64,000 nt of DNA. Source: Geoglobus ahangari. Its GTDB lineage: Archaea > Halobacteriota > Archaeoglobi > Archaeoglobales > Archaeoglobaceae. Below are positions 25,089 to 33,314 of this stretch, one piece after another. Location of the stretch: positions 682,001 to 746,000 of the forward strand of contig NZ_CP011267.1 of NCBI RefSeq assembly GCF_001006045.1, read 5' to 3'. A program made the translations under genes and the position numbers. Below the pieces are notes generated by a model. That model worked only from the letters and a program-made list of their open reading frames with translations, made no database searches and was not told the origin of the DNA. Within the stretch, counting starts at the first letter, position 1; the number at the start of each line of letters is the position of its first letter.

Positions 25089-26006
25089 ATGGGTGTGCTG
25101 GAAGGGGCTGTAACATACGCTAATCTGCTAACTCTGCTCGCTCTCGGGCTTACGCTCACGTACATCACGACTTCTGTCCCCAATTTCGCTCAGGGGAGTT
25201 TTGCTGTGTTTTCATCTTATCTCGCGTACTTCATATACAAAATTTTTAACGCCACACCTTATCTCTCCGTTCCCTTCGCCGTTCTGTTTGGCGGGCTGAT
25301 TGGAGTGGTCACGTATGTTGCGGTCCTCAGGCCCCTGATAAAGAGGGAGGCGTCGATTCTGATCCTCATGATCGCCACCCTCGCCTGGGATCTCATCCTG
25401 CTCGGCCTCATCGGAATATTCTCCGAGACGATGTCCAAGCTTCTCGGCACATATGCCTCGAAGTTCATCTTCCCCTACTACCTCGACTACAAGCTCTTCG
25501 GAATTCAGGGCATCTTCTTCTCCTCAACCCTTGCGATCATTGTATCCCTCGCGATCCTGCTCTTCCTGCTTTACAGAACGAAGTTCGGCATCGCCATGAG
25601 GGCGGCGATGGAAAACCCGTCCCTCGCTGAGATCATGGGTGTGAACGTTGAGACGACAAGGCTCTTCTCGTGGTTCCTTTCCGGTGCGTTTGCAGGCCTT
25701 GCAGGTGCGCTGCTGCCGTTCAAGCAGGAGATCGTTCAGGCGACCGGGCAGATAATCATAGTCTCGATATTTGCCGCGAGCATTGTTGGCGGGCTCTCCA
25801 CCCTGTACGGGGCGATAGTCGGAGGCTACCTTGTTGGCCTCTCCGAGAGCCTCGTGACGTTCTGGCTGAGCAAGTTCTTCGGCACGTCCATTCTCGTCTA
25901 CAGCAAGGCGATCTCCCTCGCGATCCTGATCGTGACCCTGCTCGTCATACCTCAGGGCCTCGCTACAATTAACTGGAGGAGGTACATATGGCGCTCGAAA
26001 CCCTGA
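25089..26006 (+). CDS. livH: Branched-chain amino acid ABC transporter permease LivH
   Basis: 305 residues with about eight to nine membrane segments. FAQGSFAVFSSYLAYF near the N-terminus, MRAAMENPSLAEIMGVNVETTRLFSWFLSGAFAGLAGALLPF (about 175-215) and the glycine-rich GGLSTLYGAIVGGYLVGLSE are family marks; the middle one is the ATPase-contact loop. Divergent from livJ, it overlaps livM by 19 nt. Confidence 0.93.
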   Translation: MGVLEGAVTYANLLTLLALGLTLTYITTSVPNFAQGSFAVFSSYLAYFIYKIFNATPYLSVPFAVLFGGLIGVVTYVAVLRPLIKREASILILMIATLAWDLILLGLIGIFSETMSKLLGTYASKFIFPYYLDYKLFGIQGIFFSSTLAIIVSLAILLFLLYRTKFGIAMRAAMENPSLAEIMGVNVETTRLFSWFLSGAFAGLAGALLPFKQEIVQATGQIIIVSIFAASIVGGLSTLYGAIVGGYLVGLSESLVTFWLSKFFGTSILVYSKAISLAILIVTLLVIPQGLATINWRRYIWRSKP

Positions 26007-27048
26007 TAAGCTCGATACTGCTCTGGTTCGGGCTGTACTCGATACTCTCCCTCAGCCTGAACATTGAGTACGGGTACGGAGGAATACCCAACTTCGGAAA
26101 GGCCTTGGCGGTTCTTGTTGGAGCCTTCACGACTGGAGCGATAGTCAACAGGATACTGATCGCGGTGTACTCGGTCGAGGGGAGGACGATAACTCAGGCG
26201 AGCGGATTCATGAAGAGCACGGTCGACCAGATCATCGCCAGCAACCCGGCGTACGGAATAGCCCTTTTGCTCTTCTCACTCGCGGTTGCGGCGGTGTTTG
26301 GGGGGTGATAGGCGCCCTCTACATTCTCCCGAGCGCCAAGCTCGAGAGCGACTACCTCGCCATAACTCTCCTCGCGATCGCGGAGATAATGTTCATGGTC
26401 GCGTACTACGACACCAAGCTCGTTGGAGGATACTACGGCGCTCCCGTGCCCAACGTCCTCGCGTTCGTTCCGGGAGAGTACAGGGAATGGGCGTTCGTCG
26501 CGCTGATCCTCTTCTTCGCCCTCCTCACATACGTCTTCCTCGAAAGAACCCTCAACTCTCCATACGGCAGGGTTCTGAGGGCGATGAGGGAGGATCCGAC
26601 AGCGCTCCAGTTCTCAGGAAAGGACGTGATGTGGCTCAGGATCAAGACACTCGCCTTCAGCTCGGCCATAGCCTCAATGGTCGGCGTCCTTTACTCCTAC
26701 TATGCCGGAAACGTCGTCGGAATCGTCAACCTCTTCGCGAGGGTCAACTGGACGTTCTTCCCGTTCCTCATGGTTCTGCTTGGGGGCATGGCGAACAACA
26801 GGGGCGTTCTTGCCGGTGTCTTCTCGTTCGTGGTGATATGGAGACTGATTGATGGCTATAAACACCAGATCATGGGCCTGTTCAACCTGCCGTTCGACGT
26901 CAACTGGCTCCAGTACATAATCTTCGGCGTGCTGATGATCGCAATACTGTACTACAAGCCCGAGGGTATACTCAGGGAGAAGCCAATTGAGACCCCGCCG
27001 ATAAAGGAGTTGAGGGCCAAAAAATCTAAACAGTCAGAGAAAGCCTGA
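25988..27048 (+). CDS. livM: Branched-chain amino acid ABC transporter permease LivM, apparent frameshift
   Basis: Two frames together give a normal LivM of about 352 residues. The first runs 25988-26308 and stops at TGA just after a run of six G (26300-26305). The second continues from GTG 26305 with VIGALYILPSAKLESDYLAITLLAIAEI, the expected next segment. One extra G, or a -1 slip on the G run, restores the frame. A sequencing error in the homopolymer, a real mutation or programmed slippage are all possible. The ribosome site GGAGGT lies 5 nt before the ATG. Confidence 0.85.
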
Positions 27049-27457
27049 AGGCGTGCTTCGAGATTCCGTAGTAGTGCCTTATTGTTTCCTCTATTTCAAA
27101 ACCGTTGCTCATGTAGAACTCGAGGGCGTCGCTGCTCACCGAAACATCTGCATACACCTTCGGAAATCCGAGCTTGTAGGCCTCTCTGCTCGCCCTCTCT
27201 ATGAGCATTCTTCCAACCCCCCTGTTCCTGAACTCGACCTTCACTATCAGGCTCCCTATGTGGAAGTTCTCGTCGTCCCAGTATAGCACAGCGAAGCCCG
27301 CTATTTTTCCGTCCTCCTCACAAACGACAACCTTCTTCCTGTAGTCGCTCGTGGAAAGGTCGGCAAAAACGCTGTAGCCGAAGTGTTCGTACTCGGTCAG
27401 TATAATCTCCTCGACCTCGTCGTCTCTCATCTCTCTAACGAGGTAGCCCGAAAGCAC
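27026..27457 (-). CDS. GNAT family N-acetyltransferase
   Basis: 143 residues from GTG 27457, preceded by GGTGG and a TATA-like GTATAAATAC. The acetyl-CoA loop is VEFRNRGVGRMLIERA (motif A), and SDALEFYMSNGFEI is motif B. The acceptor is unknown. It overlaps the end of livM convergently by 23 nt. A start a little further downstream is possible. Confidence 0.85.
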   Translation of the reverse strand: MLSGYLVREMRDDEVEEIILTEYEHFGYSVFADLSTSDYRKKVVVCEEDGKIAGFAVLYWDDENFHIGSLIVKVEFRNRGVGRMLIERASREAYKLGFPKVYADVSVSSDALEFYMSNGFEIEETIRHYYGISKHAFRLSLTV

Positions 27458-27499
27458 ATTCCACCATGCAGGATGGAGTATTTATACTTTTTCGTGTTT

Positions 27500-28429
27500 T
27501 CAGTAGTTTGTGTAAAAGCACTCGCCCGAGATAACCTTCCTCCTGCCCTCTCCGCTCACCACTATCAGCCCACCGTCCGCATCAACGTCCACGGCCTTCC
27601 CCACCACCTCCTCCCCGTACAGGCTGACCCTCACCTCCCTGCCGATCGTGTCGCTGAGCCTCTTCCACTCCTCCAGAATCTCGCCCCATTTCTGCGGGAA
27701 CGCGCTCAGAAGATTTGAGAGCTGCTCGCAGATTCGGGTGAATATCTCCGTTATTCTCACGTTCTCATCAACCTCGTGCAGCGAGATCGCCCTGTCCCTC
27801 AAAGCATCGGGCACCCTGTTCCTGACGTTCACGCCTATTCCCACAACGACCTTCGCGGCCATCTCCTCGCCGACGAACTCGCTCAGAATCCCGGAAACCT
27901 TCTTCCCGCCAACAAGCACGTCGTTGGGCCACTTTATCCTCGCCCCATAGTCCTCGAGAGCCCTGCACACCGCAAGTCCAGAGAGGAGGGTTACCTTCGG
28001 GATCTCGCTAACGGGGATGGTCATGTTCAGGGACAGCGACATGTACACTCCCCCTCTCTCACTCTCCCACCTCCTGCCGAGCCTCCCCCTCCCGGAGCTC
28101 TGGGATTCGGAGAAAACCACTGCGTTGCTAACCTCCTTGGCGAACCTGTTCGTGGAGTCGACCTCATCAAAATGGTAGTACCTCTCGACCCCGGGTATTT
28201 TCAGGGCTGCGAGGGCCATGTGGAACGGGGAGGGGTCGGGGGAGCTGACGAGCCTGTAGCCACTCTTCCTGTCAACCTCCACCTCGTATCCGAGCTCCTC
28301 GAGCCTTCTGACGAACTTCCAGACAGCCGTCCTGCTCACGCCAGCCTTCTCGGCAATCTCCTCTCCGCTACCGCCTTTCTCGATTTCCTGAAACATGAGG
28401 AGCCTCCTGTCTCCCCTCTCGACCTTCAT
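27500..28429 (-). CDS. birA: Biotin-[acetyl-CoA carboxylase] ligase with HTH
   Basis: 309 residues. An N-terminal winged helix (residues 1-65: GSGEEIAEKAGVSRTAVWKFVRRLEELGYEVE) is fused to biotin-protein ligase. SSGRGRLGRRWES is the biotinyl-AMP loop and KWPNDVLVGGKKVSGIL the catalytic lysine region. It attaches biotin to carboxylase carrier proteins and may act as a biotin repressor. It shares a palindromic TATA box with the divergent HD-domain gene. Confidence 0.95.
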   Translation of the reverse strand: MKVERGDRRLLMFQEIEKGGSGEEIAEKAGVSRTAVWKFVRRLEELGYEVEVDRKSGYRLVSSPDPSPFHMALAALKIPGVERYYHFDEVDSTNRFAKEVSNAVVFSESQSSGRGRLGRRWESERGGVYMSLSLNMTIPVSEIPKVTLLSGLAVCRALEDYGARIKWPNDVLVGGKKVSGILSEFVGEEMAAKVVVGIGVNVRNRVPDALRDRAISLHEVDENVRITEIFTRICEQLSNLLSAFPQKWGEILEEWKRLSDTIGREVRVSLYGEEVVGKAVDVDADGGLIVVSGEGRRKVISGECFYTNY

Positions 28430-28449
28430 TCAGATTCAGGAGGGGCAAA

Positions 28450-28462
28450 GCTTTATTTAAAG
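28450..28462. promoter_or_regulatory. Shared palindromic TATA box, birA/HD gene
   Basis: GCTTTATTTAAAG reads CTTTAAATAAAGC on the minus strand. It is about 25-27 nt from both start codons (28429 minus, 28481 plus), which are 51 bp apart. Confidence 0.6.
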
Positions 28463-28480
28463 GTTGAGGGAAGGAGTTTC

Positions 28481-29005
28481 ATGGGTCTTCCTGACTTCCT
28501 GTACGAGTCATGCTCCCTCAAGAACGTGCCAAGATCCGGGTGGTTCAAGGTGGGGATCGAAAACCCCGAGAGCGTGGCGGAGCACTCCTTTCTCACGGCC
28601 GTGATTGCGTTCTTCCTCGGAATGAGGAGGTTTGGCAGCGTGGAGGAGGCGTGTAAGTGCGCCACCGCAGCCCTTTTCCACGACTTGCATGAGGTGAGGA
28701 CGCTCGACCTCCACAGGCTCGCGAAGAGGTACGCGGATGTGGACGAGGAAAGGGCGAGGGAGGATCAGCTTGACTTCCCGGAGGGCGAGGCTGTGAGGGA
28801 ACTCCTCGATAGGTACGGAGATCTGGTTCGCGACGCAGACAGGCTCGAGCTCTTCATCCAGAGCAGGGTTTACGGCAGGAGGTGTGAGGACGCCATGCTC
28901 TACGGGGACAGCATAAGCCTTGAGAGCGAGGAGGCCAAGGCGCTTCTTGAGGAGCTGAAGAAGACCGATCCAAGGTGGTGGCTCAGGTTTGAGGTTCATC
29001 GCTGA
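28481..29005 (+). CDS. HD-domain hydrolase (YfbR/5'-deoxynucleotidase-like)
   Basis: 174 residues from ATG 28481. The open frame upstream of it is antisense to birA and not coding. ESVAEHSFLTAVIAFFLG (His), ALFHDLHEVRTLD (His-Asp) and VRDADRLELFIQ (Asp) give the HD metal site. Related proteins hydrolyse dNMPs. A GGAAGGAG site precedes the start. It overlaps the Mut7-C gene, heading an RNA-processing operon. Confidence 0.85.
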   Translation: MGLPDFLYESCSLKNVPRSGWFKVGIENPESVAEHSFLTAVIAFFLGMRRFGSVEEACKCATAALFHDLHEVRTLDLHRLAKRYADVDEERAREDQLDFPEGEAVRELLDRYGDLVRDADRLELFIQSRVYGRRCEDAMLYGDSISLESEEAKALLEELKKTDPRWWLRFEVHR

Positions 29006-29459
29006 CAGGATGCTGGGGAAGCTTGCAATATGGCTGCGAATTTTCGGTTACGATACCCTCTACATAGGGGACTTCGACGTTGAAGACGAGGACACGTTTC
29101 TGCTCGAGAACTTCACCGACAGAGTCCTGCTCACGAGGGACAAGGAGCTATACGAAAGATGCGTTAGGAGGGGCAGGAAGGCAATCTTCGTGAACAGCGA
29201 CAGCGTGCTCGAGCAGATAGCAGAGATGAGGAGGATTGGAGTAAGGACGGAGATCAGGATGGACAGGTGCAGCGTCTGCAACATGCCGCTCAGAAAGCCG
29301 AGCGAGGAGGAGGCGAGGAGGGTTATGGAGAAAGAGGGGATCGAGGAGAACCTCATGGAGAGGTACGAGCTCTGGTACTGTGAGAGGTGCGAGAAGCTGT
29401 ACTGGCTCGGAAGCCATTACAGGAACATGGTGAAGTTTCTGGAGGGGCTGAAGGGATGA
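28989..29459 (+). CDS. Mut7-C RNase (PIN-like) with zinc ribbon
   Basis: 156 residues from TTG 28989. MRFIADRMLGKLAIWLRIFGYDT is the expected family N-terminus, so this rare start is credible. Acidic residues in DVEDEDTFLL and LLTRDKELY fit a PIN-like nuclease core. The C-terminus has CSVCNMPL and CERCEKLYW, a zinc ribbon. It likely cleaves RNA. It overlaps both neighbours, next to DUF531 and kptA. Confidence 0.88.
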   Translation: MRFIADRMLGKLAIWLRIFGYDTLYIGDFDVEDEDTFLLENFTDRVLLTRDKELYERCVRRGRKAIFVNSDSVLEQIAEMRRIGVRTEIRMDRCSVCNMPLRKPSEEEARRVMEKEGIEENLMERYELWYCERCEKLYWLGSHYRNMVKFLEGLKG

Positions 29460-29968
29460 TGGTCGCGTGCCTCGTGAACACATACGACAAGCTGAAGCTC
29501 CACGAGATCCACCTCAGAACAATAGCCCGTGCCGCTCCTCTCTGCTATGCCTACGACTTCCACCTCGCCCTCCTCGACTTCAACTTCTGGGAAAGCAGGG
29601 AGGAGATGGTTGAGGAGGTGGCAGGTTACACGACCATAGGCGAGGGGGGCAGGTATCTGAGGATGCTGGACGAGATGAATCGCCTGCATCTCATCGACCG
29701 AATACCATCCCATTTCGGCGAGATAATCGCCACCACCTCCAAACCGGAGAAGAAACCGCTCACAATGGACGAGCTCAGGAGGATGAGGTCCGCTTGTTTT
29801 TTAATAGGCCTCGGCAGGAAGGGGCTCCCAAAAGATTTAATAAAGAAAGCGAGACACAACCTTGACATCACGTTCAAGGGTGTCAGCTTGGAGACCTGCA
29901 GTGCAATGGGCGCCATAATGTCGTTGGTGTGGGTGGTAAGGTATGGAGGACGTCAGAATATGCCCTGA
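29456..29968 (+). CDS. DUF531 family protein
   Basis: 170 residues from ATG 29456, overlapping the Mut7-C stop. It matches the archaeal DUF531 family (LVNTYDKLKLHEIHLRTIARAAPLC at the N-terminus, CSAMGAIMSLVW at the C-terminus). Relatives resemble SPOUT-type methyltransferases, so an RNA methyltransferase is a reasonable guess, not shown. It overlaps kptA by 26 nt. Confidence 0.8.
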   Translation: MMVACLVNTYDKLKLHEIHLRTIARAAPLCYAYDFHLALLDFNFWESREEMVEEVAGYTTIGEGGRYLRMLDEMNRLHLIDRIPSHFGEIIATTSKPEKKPLTMDELRRMRSACFLIGLGRKGLPKDLIKKARHNLDITFKGVSLETCSAMGAIMSLVWVVRYGGRQNMP

Positions 29969-30578
29969 ACACGGCTTCTACAGGGGTGAGAGTTGCGACA
30001 CCTGCGGGTATGTTGGAGAGGTCGTGATACCAAAGGACAGGGTTGAGAGGCTTGGAAAGTTCATCTCCGGAGTTCTCAGACACTTTCCCGACAAGTTTGG
30101 TCTTGAGATGGACGAGAACGGGTGGGTTGACTTCGAAAGGCTCCTTAGAATCGTGAGCAGGAGGTACAGGTGGGCGAACAGGTGGGTGGTCAAGGCCCTC
30201 ATCTACAGCGACAGGAAGGGGAGGTACGAGCTGAAGGACGACAGGATAAGGGCGAGGTACGGCCACAGCGTTCCCGTGGAGCTGAACGACATGCCTGAAG
30301 CCGAGGAGGATCTGCTTTACTACGGGACGAGCGAGGAGGAGTCGGTGAGGCTGCTTGAGCTCGGAATAAAGCCGGTCAACCAGACTTTCGTTCACCTCTC
30401 CACGACGCTCGAGAAGAGCGAGGAGGTTGCGAGGCTCAGGACGGACGAGCCGATCATCCTTGAGGTGGACGCGAGAAAGGCGCGGGATGACGGGATCAGG
30501 CTGATAAAGGTTAACGAGCACATAGTTCTCGCAAAGGAGATTCCTCCGGAGTACATCCTGAGGGAAATCAGACTTTAG
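29943..30578 (+). CDS. kptA: RNA 2'-phosphotransferase (Tpt1/KptA)
   Basis: 211 residues. A short zinc finger (CPEHGFYRGESCDTCGY) precedes the core (residues about 35-211), with RHFPDKFGLEMDENGWVD, YGHSVPVEL, YYGTSEEES and HLSTT as NAD- and phosphate-binding motifs. It moves the 2'-phosphate left by RNA ligation to NAD, forming ADP-ribose cyclic phosphate. Fits an operon with a nuclease and DUF531. Confidence 0.93.
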   Translation: MEDVRICPEHGFYRGESCDTCGYVGEVVIPKDRVERLGKFISGVLRHFPDKFGLEMDENGWVDFERLLRIVSRRYRWANRWVVKALIYSDRKGRYELKDDRIRARYGHSVPVELNDMPEAEEDLLYYGTSEEESVRLLELGIKPVNQTFVHLSTTLEKSEEVARLRTDEPIILEVDARKARDDGIRLIKVNEHIVLAKEIPPEYILREIRL

Positions 30579-30939
30579 CCCAGCCCGTGTGGTTGCCCGG
30601 GAAGAAGATGGTAACGTTCTGCAGGACGAGTGTCTCGTTCATCCCCTCCACGATTACGTCCACGGGCTCCCTGAACGTCACGCTGCCGTTTACCCTGATG
30701 TAGGAGCAGTCGTATCCCGCGTAAACGAACGAGTAGTTTCCTTCCAGAAGATCCTCCACCAGCGTCTTTGTGTAGTCTCCACCAACGAAGAACGAGATGA
30801 GCCTCTCAATCGGGCTCAGCTCGAGGCACACCTTGAGAACGTCTGTTGTGGCGTTGTATCTTACCTCCTCCACGCTCCATGCGGAAGCTGTTCCAATTAG
30901 CGTCAGCGTAATCACTGCCACTATGGCAATCCTGAGCAT
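30568..30939 (-). CDS. Small secreted protein, unknown
   Basis: 123 residues. A clear signal peptide (MLRIAIVAVITLTLIGTASA) is followed by a beta-rich domain with several N-x-S/T sequons (NATTD, NYSF, NGSV, NETL, NVTI, NHTG), fitting a glycosylated surface protein. Two cysteines may pair. It overlaps the kptA end convergently by 11 nt. No family recognised. Confidence 0.6.
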   Translation of the reverse strand: MLRIAIVAVITLTLIGTASAWSVEEVRYNATTDVLKVCLELSPIERLISFFVGGDYTKTLVEDLLEGNYSFVYAGYDCSYIRVNGSVTFREPVDVIVEGMNETLVLQNVTIFFPGNHTGWAKV

Positions 30940-30998
30940 TGGCTAAGATGCGCACTGAAAGAATTTAAACTTTTTCCGAAAAAAATGGTGGGGCCGGT

Positions 30999-31184
30999 TC
31001 AGTCCTCTATGGTTATTGCCCCCACAGGACAGCTATCCGCTGCCTCGGTGCAGCAGTCTGCAAACTCTCCACAGTCTCCAACGACGTGAGCGATACCGTC
31101 ATCTCCGAGCTCGAAAACCTCGGGACAGATGTCCGCGCATGTCCCACAGCCGGTGCAAACATCTTCATCTACCACAGCCTTCAT
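30999..31184 (-). CDS. [4Fe-4S] ferredoxin
   Basis: 61 residues from ATG 31184, with a GGTGAT site upstream; an earlier in-frame start is less likely. CTGCGTCADICPEVFEL and the C-terminal CPVGAITIE frame a single cluster as in Pyrococcus ferredoxin, with further cysteines (DCGEFADCCTEAADSC), two of which could form a disulfide. It carries electrons in the cytosol. It lies 35 nt after cbiA on the same strand. Confidence 0.93.
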   Translation of the reverse strand: MKAVVDEDVCTGCGTCADICPEVFELGDDGIAHVVGDCGEFADCCTEAADSCPVGAITIED

Positions 31185-31219
31185 AGCATCACCAGCTAAT
31201 ACAAAGAATTTCGACAAAG

Positions 31220-32497
31220 TTAAACTTTTTCCCTGAATTTATCGAGCATCACAGTCGAGTAGAGGTGGATGTGCGCATAGCCCGCGAGAGTCCTGTAGGC
31301 CATGGCGCCATCCCACCCATCCACCATCCCCTTTCCGTCAGTCTTGAACGCGAACCTGACGTCCTGATCCGGGTACGCTCTGCTGTAGTGGAACTCATGG
31401 CCCTTGAAGGAGCCGTGGAAAAACGGGTTGTCTCTAACGACTTCTCCCCTCACATACCCGAGGGCCTGCAGCCTTGGCGTGAACTCCACATCCACGTCAA
31501 GCACGCCCGCCATCCTTCTCTCCTTCCCGTTGACGACTATCTTCCTCGAGAGCACCATCATCCCGCCGCACTCCCCGTAGATTGGCTTCTCATCCACTGC
31601 CTCCCTCCCAATGAACCTCGCGAACTTTGAGAGGTCGTGGAGCTCAGGATATCCTCCACCAATGTAGTAGGCGTCGCACTCAACTGCTTCACCCTTGAGG
31701 GGTGAGAAGAAGACGAGCTCCCCGTACTTGGAGAGGATCGAGAGGTTGTCCCGGTAGTAGAAGGAGAACGCCTCGTCGAAGGGAATCCCGATCCTGAACC
31801 CCCTGCCCTCCTCCTTTGGCTCCTCCTCAAAACCTTCGAACTCGACCTCCGAGACCTCAAGGAGGCCGTCTATGTCGATGTGCTGCTCGGCAAACTCAGC
31901 TATCTTCCTCCAGTCCCTCTCTACCTCCATGCCGAGGTGAAGGCCGAGGTGCCTGCTCTCAACCCTGAGCATATCGTTTTTTGGCAAAACCCCGAACACC
32001 CTGTATCCCTTATCCTCAAACACCCTCGCGAGCCTCTCGTGGAATGGTGTGGCGTTGTTGAAGACCACACCCACCACCTTCACCCTCGGGTCGAAGTTCT
32101 TGAAGCCCTCAAAGAGCGCGAGTGCGGAGAGGGACATCGCCCTAACGTCCATGACGAGCACGACGGGAACGTCGAGAATTCTGGCGACGTGGGCGGTTGA
32201 GGAGAAGTCGCTTAGCTTATATCCATCAAAGAGCCCCATCACTCCCTCAATGATAGCAGCGTCCTTGCCTGCAGTCCATTTGAGAAAAGATTTTTTCACC
32301 CCATCCTCTCCCATCATGAACGCGTCGAGGTTCACCGCCCACTCGCAGAACGAGTAGTGTGAGGGGTCTATGAAGTCCGAGCCGACCTTGAACGGCTGAA
32401 CCCTCAGCCCCCTCTTCATGAGGGCCGCGGTGATGGCGATGGATACGGACGTCTTACCCGTGCCGCTGTGGGTTCCGGCAACGACGAACGCGTGCAT
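31220..32497 (-). CDS. cbiA: Cobyrinate a,c-diamide synthase
   Basis: 425 residues. ATP- and glutamine-dependent amidation in the corrin ring. The N-terminal P-loop domain has GTHSGTGKTSVSIA, DPSHY and GVMGLFDGY. The C-terminal triad glutamine amidotransferase domain has the nucleophile in YGECGGMMVLSR and the late histidine in KGHEFHYS. The nickel-sirohydrochlorin enzyme CfbB of methanogens is a close relative and cannot be fully excluded. A GTTATAAAC box lies about 26 nt upstream. Confidence 0.9.
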   Translation of the reverse strand: MHAFVVAGTHSGTGKTSVSIAITAALMKRGLRVQPFKVGSDFIDPSHYSFCEWAVNLDAFMMGEDGVKKSFLKWTAGKDAAIIEGVMGLFDGYKLSDFSSTAHVARILDVPVVLVMDVRAMSLSALALFEGFKNFDPRVKVVGVVFNNATPFHERLARVFEDKGYRVFGVLPKNDMLRVESRHLGLHLGMEVERDWRKIAEFAEQHIDIDGLLEVSEVEFEGFEEEPKEEGRGFRIGIPFDEAFSFYYRDNLSILSKYGELVFFSPLKGEAVECDAYYIGGGYPELHDLSKFARFIGREAVDEKPIYGECGGMMVLSRKIVVNGKERRMAGVLDVDVEFTPRLQALGYVRGEVVRDNPFFHGSFKGHEFHYSRAYPDQDVRFAFKTDGKGMVDGWDGAMAYRTLAGYAHIHLYSTVMLDKFREKV

Positions 32498-32570
32498 CTC
32501 TCGCCTCTACTGCATGCGGGTTTATAACCCTGCCCTTCTGGCTCGCACGAAAAACGCAAAACAACGTAAA

Positions 32571-32583
32571 GCTTAAAAACATA
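32571..32583 (+). promoter_or_regulatory. TATA box of psmB
   Basis: GCTTAAAAACATA overlaps an in-frame ATG at 32583. A transcript from this box would begin near 32605, so that ATG is excluded and a short leader with an AAGGAGA ribosome site (32630-32636) precedes GTG 32646. Confidence 0.55.
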
Positions 32584-32645
32584 TGTGGCCTCATTCTTCT
32601 TGGCCACTGGCTTTTCTGAAGAATAAACAAAAAGGAGATGTTACG

Positions 32646-33290
32646 GTGTCAGAAATGCTGCAGGATAAGGTGTATAAGGGAACCACAACGGTGGGGATAG
32701 TCTGTAAGGACGGAGTAGTGATGGCCACCGAGAAGAGGGCGACGATGGGCAACTTCATAGCCAGCAGGAGGGCTAAGAAGATCTACAGGATCTCGGACAG
32801 GGTTGCGATGACGACTGCAGGAAGCGTTGGAGATGCACAGTTCCTCGTGAGGCTCATAAAGGTTGAGATGAACCTCTACGAGATAAAGAAGGAGGAGAGG
32901 CCGAGCGTGAAGGCCATAGCGACAATGACGTCAAACCTGCTCAACTCCGTCAGGTACTTCCCGTACCTCGTTCAGCTGCTGATCGGCGGTGTGGATGACA
33001 GGGGAGCGAGCATATACTCCATAGACCCCATAGGAGGGGCTATTGAGGAGACGGACATAGTAGCCACCGGATCTGGATCGCCCATGGCCTACGGAGTGCT
33101 CGAAGATGCTTACAAGGAGGGCATAACCACAGATGAGGCTGTGGAGCTTGCCGTAAGGGCAATACACTCCGCCATGCGCAGGGATTCTGCAAGTGGAGAC
33201 GGTATTGATGTTGTGAAGATAACCGAGGACGAGTACCGCGAGCTCAGCAGAGATGAGGTTGAGGAGATTATCTCGAAGTTCAGAAAATAA
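32646..33290 (+). CDS. psmB: Proteasome beta subunit
   Basis: 214 residues from GTG 32646, close in length to the Archaeoglobus fulgidus protein. A short propeptide ends KVYKG, and autocleavage exposes the catalytic threonine of [13 protein letters not shown]. Active-site partners are visible in [10 protein letters not shown] and [10 protein letters not shown]. With alpha subunits it forms the 20S core that degrades proteins. It lies 24 nt before aCPSF1, a pairing seen in related archaea. Confidence 0.96.
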   Translation: MSEMLQDKVYKGTTTVGIVCKDGVVMATEKRATMGNFIASRRAKKIYRISDRVAMTTAGSVGDAQFLVRLIKVEMNLYEIKKEERPSVKAIATMTSNLLNSVRYFPYLVQLLIGGVDDRGASIYSIDPIGGAIEETDIVATGSGSPMAYGVLEDAYKEGITTDEAVELAVRAIHSAMRRDSASGDGIDVVKITEDEYRELSRDEVEEIISKFRK

Positions 33291-33314
33291 TCCCTTTTTC
33301 GGAATCTGGTAGTT

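Noticed and set aside
27776-28480. Upstream extension of the HD-domain gene
   Set aside because: It lies antisense to birA, and the promoter and ribosome site point to ATG 28481.
32583-32645. Longer proteasome beta subunit from ATG 32583
   Set aside because: That ATG lies in the TATA box; a GTG with a good ribosome site gives the normal propeptide.
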